Shown here: positions 9,108-17,329 of the stretch, in pieces | How positions within the stretch are numbered: position 1 is the stretch's first letter | Layout: each line of letters starts with the position of its first letter | NCBI RefSeq assembly: GCF_020748465.1 | Contig: NZ_JAHZMP010000001.1 | Location: forward strand, 248,001-312,000 | Length of the DNA: 64,000 nucleotides | Direction of reading: 5' to 3' | Source: Terrisporobacter mayombei | GTDB lineage: Bacteria; Bacillota; Clostridia; Peptostreptococcales; Peptostreptococcaceae | Translations under genes and position numbers: made by a program | Notes under the pieces: generated by a model | Seen by the model: the letters and a program-made list of their open reading frames with translations, nothing else | Told to the model about the DNA's origin: nothing | Databases searched by the model: none

Positions 9108-10079
9108 CTATCCTCCAATTTGATTCATATATTTATTTTCTTTGTTGTCACAGCTTTCCAGGAAAAGATGCTTTTCTGGTTTATCATAAATATTTTCATA
9201 TATTAATGCATTTAGATCTTTATCGAATATTTCATTATCAAGATGCTTCTTTAAATCTACCCCATAGTTATAGTGTAGACATTTTTTTAAAAATCCACTT
9301 GAGGTTAATCTGATTCTGTTGCAGTCTTCACAAAAACAACTACTAATAGGACTTATAAATCCTACCTTGCCTCTATAACCTTCTATTTTTATATAATTTG
9401 CTGGTCCACTTTTTTCAATTTTGTTTTCTTCTTTTACATTTTTAAAGTTTGATTTTATTATATTTAGTATTTCTTTATTATTGGTTCCCTTATGTTTTTT
9501 TGCTGCTCCTATGGGCATAAGTTCAATAAACCTTAGATCTAAATTTTTATTCTTAGTTAAATTTATAAAATCTATTATTTCATCTTTATTTATATCATCT
9601 ACTATAACTGTATTTATTTTAACTTTAAGTCCCAGTTTCAATGCTTTATCTATTGCACTTAAAACTTCATCTAACTTATCAAATTTAGTAAGCTCTTTAA
9701 ATCTATCTTTTCTTAAAGAATGTAAACTTATGTTTACTCCAGTAAGTCCATTTTTCTTAAAAGCTTCTAGTTTATCGTGTAACAATACACCATTTGTCGT
9801 TATATATATTTCCTCTATTCCTTCTATATTGCTTAATCTGTAAATTAAATTTTCAATATTTTTTCTTACAAGAGGCTCTCCTCCTGTAATACGAATTTTT
9901 TTAATTCCTAATAAAGCACACTGTGTAGCAATTTTTATTATTTCATCATCATTTAAAATATCTTTATTACATGTGTTTAATATGTTGTTATCATCTATAC
10001 AATAGATACATTTTAAATTGCAATTTTCCGTAACAGAAATCCTAAGGTAGTCTATTTCTCTTCCAAATTTGTCTATCAT
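9108..10079 (-). CDS. moaA: GTP 3',8-cyclase (molybdenum cofactor biosynthesis)
   Basis: MoaA is the radical-SAM enzyme that converts GTP to 3',8-cH2GTP, the first Moco step (with MoaC). The 323-aa protein has the N-terminal cluster CNLKCIYC (Cys 20, 24, 27), the SAM-binding TGGEPL, and a C-terminal second [4Fe-4S] cluster (Cys 250, 253, 267, in CEDCNRIRLTSSGFLKKC). It ends in the conserved Gly-Gly tail (QIGG). It lies 10 bp after the MoeA-like gene and 3 bp before the MOSC gene. MoaC is not in the window. Confidence 0.97.
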   Translation of the reverse strand: MIDKFGREIDYLRISVTENCNLKCIYCIDDNNILNTCNKDILNDDEIIKIATQCALLGIKKIRITGGEPLVRKNIENLIYRLSNIEGIEEIYITTNGVLLHDKLEAFKKNGLTGVNISLHSLRKDRFKELTKFDKLDEVLSAIDKALKLGLKVKINTVIVDDINKDEIIDFINLTKNKNLDLRFIELMPIGAAKKHKGTNNKEILNIIKSNFKNVKEENKIEKSGPANYIKIEGYRGKVGFISPISSCFCEDCNRIRLTSSGFLKKCLHYNYGVDLKKHLDNEIFDKDLNALIYENIYDKPEKHLFLESCDNKENKYMNQIGG

Positions 10080-10089
10080 TTAATTTCTC

Positions 10090-11109
10090 CTATTTACCAA
10101 ATGAGCAATGAGGAAAAGTACAAACTCCACAATTCAAACACATTCCACCATTTCCATAAGATGCTATATCTTCAAAGGATAATTTTTCATCTGCTAAAAC
10201 TCTTGGTAATACTAAATCAAAGATGGTTCTTTTTGAATACATGGCACAGCTCGGAACTCCTAGGATTGGTATATCTTTATGATATGCTAGTAAAAACATG
10301 GCCCCTGGAATTACTGGCGCACCATAAGTTACTATTTCTCCATTACAATCTTTTATAGCTGAAGGTGTAACGTCATCAGGATCAACTGACATTCCTCCTG
10401 TACAAATTATCATGTCGGCTTTTTCTTCCTCTATTGCTTTTAAAATATTTGATCTTATCATCTCTTTATCATCAGGTAAAATAACTTGTTTTACAATCTC
10501 TGCACCATAATATTCTACCTTTTCTTTCATTACAGGTAAGAAAGCATCTTTTATTCTGCCTTTATAAATTTCATTTCCTGTAGTTATAAGAGCTGCTTTT
10601 TTAGGTTTTATTTCTTTTACACTTATTATTTTTTCTTTTATTATTTTTTCAGCTTCTATTATTTTTTCTTCATTTATTATCAAAGGAATAACTCTAGTTG
10701 CTCCTATTTTTTCACCCACTTTAACCGGAGTATTGTTGTGCATTGTAGATACTATTATTTCACCTAACATATTTAACTTTAAAAGTAAGTCTTTGTTTAC
10801 TTTTAATACCCCTTGTCTAGCAGAAAAGAAATCTATTTTACCTTCTTTTATTTCTTCTGATATATAACATCCTTCACCTAAAACTAAATCTTTTATTCTT
10901 GTTGCTGCATCATTTTCATGAAGCTCGTCTTCTTTTGGTTCCCAAACATATATATGTTCTTTTCCTATATCTAAAAGCTTAGGTATATCTTCTTTTTTAA
11001 TTACATGACCTTTTTTAAATAATCTCCCTTTAAATTCTCCCGGTACTATTTTTGTAACATCATGAGATAAAATACAACCTATAGCATCTTCTATTTTTAT
11101 TTGTTTCAT
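10090..11109 (-). CDS. Molybdopterin-binding protein, MoeA/MogA-related with C-terminal Cys cluster
   Basis: A 339-aa protein whose central and C-terminal part is the MoCF-biosynthesis fold: AALITTGNEIYKGRIKD, IICTGGMSVDPDDVTPSAI and GAPVIPGAMFLLAY. The N-terminal part (IEDAIGCILSHDVTKIVPGEFKG) is MoeA-like. It ends in an added Cys-rich tail, GGMCLNCGVCTFPHCSFGK, which could bind Fe-S or Zn. It is smaller than true MoeA (about 400 aa), and such proteins in clostridia often occur with molybdenum hydroxylases. It is the first gene of the MoeA-like, moaA, MOSC operon. Confidence 0.85.
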   Translation of the reverse strand: MKQIKIEDAIGCILSHDVTKIVPGEFKGRLFKKGHVIKKEDIPKLLDIGKEHIYVWEPKEDELHENDAATRIKDLVLGEGCYISEEIKEGKIDFFSARQGVLKVNKDLLLKLNMLGEIIVSTMHNNTPVKVGEKIGATRVIPLIINEEKIIEAEKIIKEKIISVKEIKPKKAALITTGNEIYKGRIKDAFLPVMKEKVEYYGAEIVKQVILPDDKEMIRSNILKAIEEEKADMIICTGGMSVDPDDVTPSAIKDCNGEIVTYGAPVIPGAMFLLAYHKDIPILGVPSCAMYSKRTIFDLVLPRVLADEKLSFEDIASYGNGGMCLNCGVCTFPHCSFGK

Positions 11110-11290
11110 ACTCTGTTCTCCTAAACTATGTCTATTTTTCGTATATTTAATTAGATTTCACTAATATTTTTTAATATTTTTATACAAATATTATTATAAC
11201 ACATATATTCGAATCAAATAAAGTTTTATTGTACGTATTTACCGCAATAAATGTAACAAACTAGTTTAAGAGCAGTTTATAACTTCCAAC

Positions 11291-11325
11291 AAAAAAAGGC
11301 ATATTATTTATAATATACCTTTTTA
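11291..11325 (-). terminator. Terminator after the first MATE gene
   Basis: On the minus strand an AAGGTATATTAT / ATAATATGCCTT stem is followed by T7, 15 bp after the stop codon. Confidence 0.85.
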
Positions 11326-11339
11326 ATAACTTATTCATT

Positions 11340-12686
11340 TCATACCGCTTCACTATATTCATATTCTAAACTTTCTTTACTCTTTTTCAGTACATTCTTA
11401 GATATTATAAGAACAATAAGTTCTGATACAAGAGTAGCTATCCATATACCAAATCCACCAAATATAAGGATCATTACTATTAAAGTGATTGTTATTACAA
11501 CTACTCCCCTACCTAAAGAGACTATTCCCGCTTGAACTGGCATATCTACAGCCACACAGAATCCTGAAGTTATTACATTATATCCCATTATTAAAAATGC
11601 TGGAGAAAATAATCTTAAAACATTTACTGTATAATTAAACAATCCTTCATCTACATTGTTAAGGAATAATAATACTAATTGCTTTGCAAATACAAAGACT
11701 ATTAAAAACGATACTATTGATGAAATTCTTATTGTTTTCATTCCCATTTTTAATATCGATAAAACAGAATCTTTGTCTTTTTTACCATAATAGTAGCTAC
11801 AAATAGGTTGTATTCCTTGTGATATTCCCATCATAGTTGTTAATACCAACGTGTTTATATAACAAACTACACTATAACTTACTAATGCATTTTCACCAAT
11901 TACTCTTAATATACTTTGATTAAAAATTAGAATTACAACTGCCACACTTAATTCTGTTGTAGAATCTGGAATTCCTATAAACAGTACTTTTTTAACAACA
12001 CTAAAATCAAAATGGAACTTTGTAAATTTAAGCTTACCTCTTTTTCTTAAAAAATGTATAAAGAAAAATGAGAATGAAAATACCCTTGCTATTCCTGTTG
12101 CAACTGCAGCTCCTTTAACTCCATAACCTAGTTTTATTACAAATATATAATCGAGCACTATATTAGTTATTGCAGATATTATTACACCTATTGTTGCAAG
12201 GTGAGGATAACCATCACTTTTTATTAATACTTCTAAGTAATATGAAGCTAAATAAAATAAAGTAAATAGCATTATAGTTCCCACGTATTCTTTAACATAA
12301 ACCATTGTCGAGTTAGTTGCACCTAAGAATACTGCTATTTTATCTAAATTTAATAAACTGACTAACATTATAATTGCTGCTAAAATTACCATTACAACTA
12401 AATTCAATGTAAAATACTCATTTGCTTTTTTATTTTCTGAACTTCCTAACTTAATAGCAACTACAGTACTTGCCCCTGTTGCAAATAAAATAGATATTGC
12501 AAATAACATATTAATGTATGGTGTAGATATATTTACTGCTGCAAGAGCATCACTACCTACTCCTTTACTTACAAATATCCCATCTACCATCGAATATAAT
12601 GAAAATACCCACATTGCTGCTACTGAAGGCACTACATACTTTTTAAATTGTGATTTTAAACTTATTGAATTTTCCATATTATTCAT
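11340..12686 (-). CDS. MATE family efflux transporter (first copy)
   Basis: A 448-aa, twelve-helix multidrug/Na+(H+) antiporter of the MATE family. Typical elements: the N-terminal segment with YSMVDGIFVSKGVGSDALAAVN, and the pseudo-repeat near the middle (GIPDSTTELSVAVVILIFNQ). The second ATG, at 12677, may be the real start because GGAGGG lies only 3 bases before the first ATG. It is divergent from a MerR regulator, and its promoter (12703-12733) has the overlong spacer of MerR-activated genes. Substrate unknown. Confidence 0.93.
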   Translation of the reverse strand: MNNMENSISLKSQFKKYVVPSVAAMWVFSLYSMVDGIFVSKGVGSDALAAVNISTPYINMLFAISILFATGASTVVAIKLGSSENKKANEYFTLNLVVMVILAAIIMLVSLLNLDKIAVFLGATNSTMVYVKEYVGTIMLFTLFYLASYYLEVLIKSDGYPHLATIGVIISAITNIVLDYIFVIKLGYGVKGAAVATGIARVFSFSFFFIHFLRKRGKLKFTKFHFDFSVVKKVLFIGIPDSTTELSVAVVILIFNQSILRVIGENALVSYSVVCYINTLVLTTMMGISQGIQPICSYYYGKKDKDSVLSILKMGMKTIRISSIVSFLIVFVFAKQLVLLFLNNVDEGLFNYTVNVLRLFSPAFLIMGYNVITSGFCVAVDMPVQAGIVSLGRGVVVITITLIVMILIFGGFGIWIATLVSELIVLIISKNVLKKSKESLEYEYSEAV

Positions 12687-12702
12687 CTCCCTCCACTATA
12701 AA

Positions 12703-12733
12703 ACTATAAACTGTGGTATAATACACATGTCAA
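12703..12733 (-). promoter_or_regulatory. MerR-type promoter of the first MATE gene
   Basis: On the minus strand a consensus -35 TTGACA (12733-12728) and a -10 TATAGT (12708-12703) are separated by 19 bp instead of 17, and the spacer contains a dyad (TGTG...CACA). A 19-bp spacer with a central dyad is the hallmark of promoters activated by MerR-family DNA distortion. Confidence 0.75.
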
Positions 12734-12764
12734 TAAATATTTTTTAATTTTTTGAGGTGATTTT

Positions 12765-13595
12765 TTGAAAAGAAAATATTATAAAACTGGTGAACTTTCA
12801 AAGATATATAAATTAGGTAGAGATTCAATAAAATACTACGAGAAACTAGGTCTTTTAAATCCTACTAGAGACACAAATTCTTATAGAATGTATACAATTA
12901 AAGATATCTGCAATTTAAATCTTATTCGAGAGCTTAGAACTCTAGATTTTTCTATGCAAAGAATCAAAGAATATATTGAAAATAGAAATATTGAAACTAC
13001 CAGAAAAATGCTTTCTGAAGAAATTGAATTAATAGAAAAAAAAGTAGAAGTTTTAAATTCTCACAAAGACTCTTTAAGCAGAAGATTGTCCTCTATAGAT
13101 AAATGTATAGAGCATACTACTTTTAATAGAATCGAGCTTTTATATATGACCAAAAGAAAAGCACTTACAGTAGACTCCAACGAATCTTTTGCAGAAAATA
13201 ATGATTATTTAATTCAAAAATTAAGCGATAAGTTTGAAGATAAGTTTTATGTGTTAGGCAATAGCAACTTTGGAGCTGTTTTTGATTCTAAAAGTATTGC
13301 CAACGGAATTTATAATTATTACAAACATACCTTTTGTTTATTAGATGAGGATGCTTCTGATTATAACTTTGTTTTAGATGAAGGATATTATGTTACATAT
13401 ACTTACAAAGGTGACTATAATCAATATGAACGAGTTTTTGAAATGCTTTACAAATTTATTGAGATTAATAAATATACTATTTTAGGCGATCCTATAGAGA
13501 TTTATAAAATAGATGTTTATGAAACCTCCATGGAAGATGAGTACGTTACACAAGTTCAGATTCCTGTTAAACTTTTAAGCGATCTTTCTTTCTAA
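12765..13595 (+). CDS. MerR family regulator (first MATE/MerR pair)
   Basis: A 276-aa regulator with an N-terminal winged-helix MerR domain (YKTGELSKIYKLGRDSIKYY, residues 5-24; NSYRMYTIKDICNLNLI), a coiled-coil dimer helix (about 75-125), and a long C-terminal effector domain resembling the GyrI-like drug-binding fold (KGDYNQYERVFEMLYKFIE, VYETSMEDEYVTQVQIPV). The start is a TTG at 12765 behind GAGGTGA; no ATG is suitably placed. It is read divergently from the MATE gene, so it probably senses a toxic compound and activates the exporter. Confidence 0.92.
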   Translation: MKRKYYKTGELSKIYKLGRDSIKYYEKLGLLNPTRDTNSYRMYTIKDICNLNLIRELRTLDFSMQRIKEYIENRNIETTRKMLSEEIELIEKKVEVLNSHKDSLSRRLSSIDKCIEHTTFNRIELLYMTKRKALTVDSNESFAENNDYLIQKLSDKFEDKFYVLGNSNFGAVFDSKSIANGIYNYYKHTFCLLDEDASDYNFVLDEGYYVTYTYKGDYNQYERVFEMLYKFIEINKYTILGDPIEIYKIDVYETSMEDEYVTQVQIPVKLLSDLSF

Positions 13596-13600
13596 AATAT

Positions 13601-13633
13601 AAAAAGATATTGTCTTTAGACAATATCTTTTTA
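13601..13633 (+). terminator. Terminator after merR
   Basis: Perfect arms AAAGATATTGTC / GACAATATCTTT followed by T-rich sequence, 5 bp after the stop codon. Confidence 0.9.
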
Positions 13634-14005
13634 TTAATTTCAATGGTGGATACTAATCCTAGGAATAATATCCATGATTATTCTAACTATTATTGCAATA
13701 GTTAATTTATACGCTCTAATCATCATTGCATCTATAGATATTCTCCACTTTTTTAAATCCTATATAAAAATCTAAATTAGTTGGATATATTAATGCTAAA
13801 ATACAATAGTTAAAAATAAATAAAAATATTTTGCTATGTTGCAAATTTGCGAATATATTATTATAAGTGAACTCAGAAAGTCACCTATTCTTTCAACTGT
13901 ATATAAATTACTCATAAATTTCTCTCAATCCTTATTTACTAATAAAATTAATAATAGCATCGTTTATCTCATTGTATTTACCTCTTTTTCACTGTTGAAT
14001 AAAAT
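13634..14005. other. Intergenic stretch without a supported gene
   Basis: About 370 bp of AT-rich sequence between the merR terminator and the terminator of the small membrane-protein gene. A 33-codon hydrophobic ORF (13674-13775, +) could encode a single membrane helix (starts MIILTIIAIV), but it has no convincing ribosome site. A 61-codon ORF at 13836-14021 (+) runs into the opposing terminator and has no start signal. Nothing else is visible. Confidence 0.5.
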
Positions 14006-14006
14006 A

Positions 14007-14043
14007 AAAGAATCACTCTAATGACTATCAGAGTGATTCTTTT
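14007..14043 (-). terminator. Bidirectional terminator after the NhaC operon
   Basis: AAGAATCACTCT pairs with AGAGTGATTCTT around a 12-base loop, with A-rich and T-rich flanks so that it works in both directions; it lies 20 bp after the stop codon of the 90-aa gene. Confidence 0.85.
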
Positions 14044-14063
14044 AAAATTAAGATATCTTTATA

Positions 14064-14336
14064 TTACTTTTCTCTAATATTAACTATTTTTGTAATCAAT
14101 AAGCTTAAAATCACAAAAGCTATACTTATAATCCAAGTTTTTATTTCAAAATTATATAATAATAAATTAATCCCTGAAGCAGCAATTAAAACATAGCTAA
14201 CAGAGAGTACTATTATATTTTTAGCATTTTTTTTAGATAAAATCATTCGTATACTTAAAGCAAACATCCGTATACCTATAAACGCCATAAGTATGCCTAT
14301 AATATCTTGAATTATATAGTAATAATGAAAATCCAT
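14064..14336 (-). CDS. Small three-helix membrane protein downstream of nhaC
   Basis: A 90-aa protein with three hydrophobic segments (about residues 8-30, 40-60 and 65-84) and basic loops (KKNAKN), ending NIREK. I do not recognise the family. It follows the NhaC gene by 14 bp in the same direction and shares its terminator, so it is probably co-expressed and might be an accessory subunit or an unrelated rider gene. Confidence 0.7.
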   Translation of the reverse strand: MDFHYYYIIQDIIGILMAFIGIRMFALSIRMILSKKNAKNIIVLSVSYVLIAASGINLLLYNFEIKTWIISIAFVILSLLITKIVNIREK

Positions 14337-14350
14337 ATATTTACTCCTCT

Positions 14351-15781
14351 TTATATAGCGTCTACAGATTCAGCAATTATATCAAATTCTTCATCTGTAT
14401 AAGTAGTCATTGTAAATCCAGTCACACCATATATAAATGTTATTATTGGAGTTATCCAACTTATGAAACAGTATGGTATAAACTCATACGGACTAACGCC
14501 TAATGTTTGACTACAGAATATTGCATTAGAATTCCAAGGTATTAATGGTGCGCCAATTGTTGCAGTATCTTGTATTATTCTAGATAAATTTTCTGGCTTT
14601 AACTTAAATTCCTTGTATAAGGGTGACATTACAGTCCCAACAAATACAGAAGTAAACATCATAGACGAACTAAATGCATTTGCAAGATAACTAGCTATAA
14701 ATGTACTTCCAATTAGTTTAGTTCTTGATTTTCCTATTTTACTTAACATAGGCTCTAATAACACTTCTAAGAACCCTGTCTTTTGTAGTATACCAGCTAT
14801 TACAAATACTACAAACACTAAAAGTACAGTCTCCGCCATGCTCATTATTCCACCTCTATTTAGCAATCCGTCTGTATAAGTAAGGCCTGTCTCTATAGAG
14901 AAACCATTAAGCATATAACCTAGTAATTTGTTAACACTTTCTCCTTCTTGAATAAATGCTATAACTGAACCTACTACTGCAGAAGATAATATAGAAACTA
15001 TAGGTGGCTTTTGCAATAATAATAAAATAAATAAGAATATCATCGGAATTACTGCTATAAATCCTATGTTAAAATTAGCTTTTAAAACTTCCATTACTTG
15101 ATTTATTTGATTGTAATCTATAGTATTATTAGCATATTTAAATCCTATAACTGTATATAAAATAGTACATATTATATAAGATGGCACCGTTGACGAAGTC
15201 ATATGTTTTATATGAGTTATAACATCTGTTTTACAAACTGCAGCTGATAAGTTTGTAGTATCTGAAAGTGGTGAAATCTTATCACCAAAGAATGCACCAG
15301 ATATTATTGCTCCAGCAGTTAAACCCGCAGGAACTCCCATACTAGTACCTATACTCATTAAAGCTATACCAGAAGTTCCTAAAGTCCCCCAAGAAGTTCC
15401 CGTAGCTATAGATGTTAAAGAACATACTAAAAATGTTGTAACTAAAAAATATTTAGGTGTTATTATTGTAAGCCCACCATAAACTATAGTAGGAATTGTA
15501 CCTGCTGCTGTCCAGGCAGCAATTAGCACTCCAACAGAAAGTACAATCAAGTTGGATTGGAAAGCTCCCTTTCCTACCTCAAATCCTAATTCTTCAATTT
15601 CACTATTCGTATAACCTAATTTCATAGCTGCCGGTACTACTATTAACCATGATAATAAAAACATTATTGTTATTGATGCATTAAATACAACCATACCAAC
15701 TGTAGTTAGAGATATAATTGCGATCATCACTAAAGCCGCAAACTTAAATGTAGGTTTTCTTTTTTCAATATTTATACTCAT
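14351..15781 (-). CDS. nhaC: NhaC family Na+/H+ antiporter
   Basis: A 476-aa polytopic carrier of the NhaC (IT superfamily) group, with about twelve helices. Family features visible: ATGTSWGTLGTSGIALMSIG, GAFFGDKISPLSDTTNLSA (the conserved DKxSPxSDTT substrate motif), AETVLLVFVVFVIAGILQKTG and the matching second-half motif TIGAPLIPWNSNAIF. Members exchange Na+ for H+ or, in some cases, amino-acid-related anions (malate/lactate). Downstream of a PLP lyase gene and separated from it by a weak hairpin, it may be partly read through from the sigma-54 promoter. Substrate is not proven by sequence. Confidence 0.92.
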   Translation of the reverse strand: MSINIEKRKPTFKFAALVMIAIISLTTVGMVVFNASITIMFLLSWLIVVPAAMKLGYTNSEIEELGFEVGKGAFQSNLIVLSVGVLIAAWTAAGTIPTIVYGGLTIITPKYFLVTTFLVCSLTSIATGTSWGTLGTSGIALMSIGTSMGVPAGLTAGAIISGAFFGDKISPLSDTTNLSAAVCKTDVITHIKHMTSSTVPSYIICTILYTVIGFKYANNTIDYNQINQVMEVLKANFNIGFIAVIPMIFLFILLLLQKPPIVSILSSAVVGSVIAFIQEGESVNKLLGYMLNGFSIETGLTYTDGLLNRGGIMSMAETVLLVFVVFVIAGILQKTGFLEVLLEPMLSKIGKSRTKLIGSTFIASYLANAFSSSMMFTSVFVGTVMSPLYKEFKLKPENLSRIIQDTATIGAPLIPWNSNAIFCSQTLGVSPYEFIPYCFISWITPIITFIYGVTGFTMTTYTDEEFDIIAESVDAI

Positions 15782-15864
15782 TTCATATTTCCATCCTTTT
15801 TGATTTTTTTACTCAAATGTCCAGATAACGTTATCATTTTAAACGCAGATAATTTCTCTCTATT

Positions 15865-15896
15865 AAAACTAGCTTAATCATCATTAAGCTAGTTTG
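15865..15896 (-). terminator. Weak terminator/attenuator between patB and nhaC
   Basis: AAACTAGCTTAAT pairs with ATTAAGCTAGTTT on the minus strand, with only a short T-run (TTTT). Read-through into nhaC seems possible. Confidence 0.7.
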
Positions 15897-15902
15897 CTGT
15901 AA

Positions 15903-17072
15903 CTATCCAATTATAGCTTTTTTTATTCTATTTAATCCTTCTTCTACCATAGATCTTGGGCAGGCAAGGTTTATCCTTTGATATCCTTTTCCTCCAATAC
16001 CGAAAGAATTTCCACTATTTAAAGCTACCTTCCCTTTTTCAACTAATAATTTACAAACTTCATCATCGCTTAATCCAGTATAACTAAAGTCTACCCATAG
16101 TAAATAAGTACCTTCTGGTTTTCTAACTTTTAGAGATGGTATATTTTCTTTTATATAATTTATGGCAAAATCTATATTACCTTCTAGGTATTTAAGATAT
16201 TCTTCTAACCACTCCTCACCTTCGTTATAAGCTGCTTGAGTAGCTACTAAACTAAATGCATTGTTTCTTCTTATATCTAATCTTATGAAAGCATCATCTA
16301 ATATTTTGTAGTAATTTTCATTTGGTAATATAACTTGAGACATTTGAAGTCCAGCTATATTAAATGTTTTAGTTGGGGCCATACAAGTTATACTATTTTG
16401 TGCAAACTCTTCACTTATTGAAGCAAACGGAGTATGTTTATGATTTTTTAATATTATATCACTATGTATTTCGTCCGATATTACTAGTACATTATGCTTC
16501 ATACATATGTCACCTAATTTTATTAACTCCTCTCTGGTCCAGACTCTACCTACTGGATTGTGCGGATTGCAAAGTATAAACATTTTTACATCTTTAATTT
16601 TTGATTCTATATCTTCATAATCCATTATATAGTTTCCATCTTCTATTTTTACTAGCGGACTTATTACAAGATCTCTTTTATTTTGATTTACAACACTATT
16701 AAATGGGCTGTAAACAGGTTCTTGTATCATTATTTTATCGTTTTCTTTAGTCATTTCTTGTATTAATATACTTATAGTTGGAATTACCCCTGGACTAAAC
16801 ATTAGCCATTCTGGCTTAATTTGCCAACCATATCTTCTCTTAACCCAATTCACAATAGACTTATTATATGATGCTGGCCTAGTTGTGTATCCATAAATGC
16901 CTTGTTCTAATCTATTTCTAAGTTCATTTATTATGCATGGTGCTGTCTCAAAATCCATATCTGCTATCCACATAGGTAAAAGGTCATTAGTACCATATTT
17001 TTTATCCATTTCTGACCACTTTGCTGAAAAATTATTACTTCTATCAATTACATCATCAAATTTATAACTCAT
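15903..17072 (-). CDS. patB: PatB/MalY-type PLP-dependent C-S lyase / aminotransferase
   Basis: A 389-aa fold-type I PLP enzyme of the MalY/PatB group, which performs beta-elimination on cystathionine or cysteine conjugates, giving pyruvate, ammonia and a thiol. Seen: DLLPMWIADMDFETAPCI near the N-terminus, NPHNPVG (169-175), SDEIHSD (199-205), the PLP lysine at about 235 in APTKTFNIAGLQ, and a C-terminal Arg near NLACPRSMVEEGL. A clear sigma-54 promoter (17116-17131) lies 44 bp upstream. The sigma-54 activator gene is next upstream, and ridA, which clears enamine products of such enzymes, shares the same promoter type. An aminotransferase role is the alternative. Confidence 0.88.
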   Translation of the reverse strand: MSYKFDDVIDRSNNFSAKWSEMDKKYGTNDLLPMWIADMDFETAPCIINELRNRLEQGIYGYTTRPASYNKSIVNWVKRRYGWQIKPEWLMFSPGVIPTISILIQEMTKENDKIMIQEPVYSPFNSVVNQNKRDLVISPLVKIEDGNYIMDYEDIESKIKDVKMFILCNPHNPVGRVWTREELIKLGDICMKHNVLVISDEIHSDIILKNHKHTPFASISEEFAQNSITCMAPTKTFNIAGLQMSQVILPNENYYKILDDAFIRLDIRRNNAFSLVATQAAYNEGEEWLEEYLKYLEGNIDFAINYIKENIPSLKVRKPEGTYLLWVDFSYTGLSDDEVCKLLVEKGKVALNSGNSFGIGGKGYQRINLACPRSMVEEGLNRIKKAIIG

Positions 17073-17115
17073 AATTGCTATACCTCCAATATTTTTTTAT
17101 TTTATAATTATATAT

Positions 17116-17131
17116 AGCAATATTCATGCCA
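17116..17131 (-). promoter_or_regulatory. Sigma-54 (-24/-12) promoter of patB
   Basis: On the minus strand TGGCAT, five bases (GAATA), then TTGCT, preceded by T (TTGGCAT). The GG and GC dinucleotides have the required 10-bp spacing. The site is 44 bp upstream of the patB start. Confidence 0.88.
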
Positions 17132-17209
17132 AATTTCATTATTATTTTTTATATTTATTAAAAACCTTGAAATTTAAACAGTCTTTTTTATTTTAAATTA
17201 AATAAATGT

Positions 17210-17231
17210 AATTGTTTTTGTTCAATTTTTT
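17210..17231 (-). promoter_or_regulatory. Candidate activator-binding site upstream of the patB sigma-54 promoter
   Basis: The plus strand contains AATTGTTT followed directly by TTGTTCAAT and a T-run, about 80 bp upstream of the -24 box. The same two blocks in the same order (AATTGTTT, then TGTTCAAT, then TTTT) lie about 110 bp upstream of the ridA sigma-54 promoter (20386-20410). Position suits an enhancer-binding protein site, but the background is very AT-rich. Confidence 0.45.
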
Positions 17232-17270
17232 TTGACTTATTAATTTTTATTATAAAAGTAACCAGCAAAT

Positions 17271-17320
17271 AAAAAAACAGGTTTAACGGTTATACATTTC
17301 ACCCAATTAAACCTGTTTTT
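17271..17320 (-). terminator. Terminator after the sigma-54 activator gene
   Basis: AAAACAGGTTTAA pairs with TTAAACCTGTTTT with T-rich ends, 10 bp after the stop codon. It separates the activator gene from the patB promoter region. Confidence 0.88.
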
Positions 17321-17329
17321 ATCTAGATT

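Noticed and set aside
13674..13775. 33-codon hydrophobic ORF, possible type I toxin-like peptide
   Set aside because: No ribosome site and no antisense RNA signals visible; hydrophobic short ORFs are common by chance in AT-rich DNA.
13836..14021. 61-codon plus-strand ORF between merR and the NhaC operon
   Set aside because: No start signal, runs into the opposing terminator, no recognisable protein pattern.
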